From: Caldilinea sp.
GTDB taxonomy: Bacteria; Chloroflexota; Anaerolineae; Caldilineales; Caldilineaceae
Assembly: GCA_026389955.1 (NCBI GenBank)
Contig: JAPLGY010000468.1
Coordinates: 1 to 7,040 of the forward strand
Length of the DNA stretch: 7,040 nt
Direction of reading: 5' to 3'
A program made the translations under genes and the position numbers. The notes below the pieces were generated by a model. The model worked only from the letters and a program-made list of their open reading frames with translations. It was not told the DNA's origin and ran no database searches. Below are positions 6,207 through 7,040 of the stretch, piece by piece. Every line of letters starts with the position of its first letter. Position 1 is the stretch's first letter.

Positions 6207-7040
6207 TCACTGCGGCAGGGCCCGGTGGGTGCGCTGGCTGGTGGGCAAGTGCAGCTCAAAAATATCATGAATGGCACGCAAGGCAGGAACCACATCTTCG
6301 TCTACCACCACCAGGCTGATATTGACTTCGCTCGAGCCTTGTGCGATCGCGATCACGTTGATTCCGGCCCGTGCGACTGCGGCAAAGACACGCGCGGCCA
6401 GCCCAGGGGTGCCGCGCATCCCGCTGCCCACCACCGCCAGGATGTTGATGGAGCCCCTTGCCTGGATCGCATCGATCTGCTGGTGTTCCAGCTCACGACG
6501 AAATTCGGTCTGCAAGGCGTTGATCACCGCCGCAGCCGAGCTGTCGGGCACGACAAAGCAGATGCTCTGCTCGCTGCTGCTCTGGCTGATCATCAGCACA
6601 TTGGCGCCGACCCGGGCCACCGCACCAAAGGTGCGGGCTGCGATGCCCGGCACCCCCATCATGCCACGGCCAGCAACCGTGATCAGGTGCATAGAGCGGA
6701 TCGCAGTGATGGCCTTGACAGTGCCGTGGCTCTCGGCGCGCGCTTTTTCGACAATCAGCGTGCCCGGGTGCGTCGCATCAAAGGTGTTGAGGACACGCAC
6801 AGGGATATTTTTGGCGATGGCTGGGGTGACTGTCTTGGGATGCAACACTTTGGCCCCGTAGTACGCCAGCTCGGCGACCTCCTCGTAGCTCAGCTCCTGC
6901 AGGCTGCGCGCGTTGGGGACAATCCGGGGGTCGGCAGTCATCACGCCGTTGACATCGGTCCAGATCTGGATTTCGTCGGCGTCGAGGGCAGCGCCGAGGA
7001 TCGCCGCCGAATAGTCTGAACCGCCACGCCCGAGTGTGGT
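6207..7040 (-). CDS. lysC: Aspartate kinase, C-terminal 277 residues with two ACT domains (5' end outside window)
   Basis: Aspartate kinase phosphorylates aspartate to 4-aspartyl phosphate, the first step toward lysine, threonine and methionine. The window opens exactly on the conserved TTLGRGGSD (visible residues 1-9) of the kinase domain and continues with the WTDVNGV and TADPR segments (27-39) that contact nucleotide, then ELAYYGAKVLHP (57-68). Two tandem ACT domains follow, at about 116-177 and 197-262, with the effector-site-like motifs ISQSSSE and IAQGSSE. These ACT sequences resemble those of the bifunctional ThrA kinases more than E. coli LysC (from memory of those proteins), so threonine may be the feedback inhibitor; lysine cannot be excluded, and the symbol lysC is used in the generic sense. 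The frame ends at TGA 6209-6207 with no homoserine dehydrogenase domain attached. hom follows after 184 bp. The N-terminal ~190 residues, including the KFGG motif, are not seen. Confidence 0.96.
   Translation of the reverse strand, partial: TTLGRGGSDYSAAILGAALDADEIQIWTDVNGVMTADPRIVPNARSLQELSYEEVAELAYYGAKVLHPKTVTPAIAKNIPVRVLNTFDATHPGTLIVEKARAESHGTVKAITAIRSMHLITVAGRGMMGVPGIAARTFGAVARVGANVLMISQSSSEQSICFVVPDSSAAAVINALQTEFRRELEHQQIDAIQARGSINILAVVGSGMRGTPGLAARVFAAVARAGINVIAIAQGSSEVNISLVVVDEDVVPALRAIHDIFELHLPTSQRTHRALPQ

Overview
This is a GC-rich bacterial chromosome segment (around 60% GC by eye) carrying ordinary housekeeping and amino-acid genes. It is not a mobile or defence region: I see no tRNA, rRNA, CRISPR array, insertion sequence or phage gene. 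Gene content and protein style would fit a Chloroflexota-like or other deep-branching GC-rich bacterium, but this is an impression rather than a demonstration.

Layout. Positions 1-487 (+ strand) hold the 3' end of an alanyl-tRNA editing protein (AlaX-L type, DHHA1 domain). It converges, with only 27 bp between stop codons, on ftsH (515-2410, - strand), which encodes the membrane AAA+ zinc protease. All remaining genes are also on the - strand. In order of transcription they are: the C-terminal part of an aspartate kinase with two ACT domains (7040-6207, running off the window), a stand-alone homoserine dehydrogenase (6022-4907), an archaeal/fungal-type aspartate-semialdehyde dehydrogenase (4879-3782), a 386-residue HAD-like protein of unknown function (3735-2575), then ftsH.

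How the genes work together. Aspartate kinase, aspartate-semialdehyde dehydrogenase and homoserine dehydrogenase are the first three steps from aspartate to homoserine, the branch point for threonine and methionine; the semialdehyde also feeds lysine. The kinase carries the ACT regulatory domains, while the homoserine dehydrogenase has none, so any ACT-based feedback control visible here acts on the kinase. hom and asd are 27 bp apart, and asd and the HAD-like gene 46 bp apart, so those three are probably co-transcribed. A 184-bp gap before hom and a 164-bp gap before ftsH leave room for internal promoters.

Points worth a second look. The HAD-like protein shows its motifs in the order IV-like, I, II, suggesting a circularly permuted or rearranged HAD fold. 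Two perfect short tandem duplications lie at gene borders: 15 bp spanning the ftsH stop codon and 13 bp in the hom leader. The kinase and homoserine dehydrogenase resemble the two halves of the fused enzyme ThrA, but are separate genes here. I did not find a clearly new multi-gene system.
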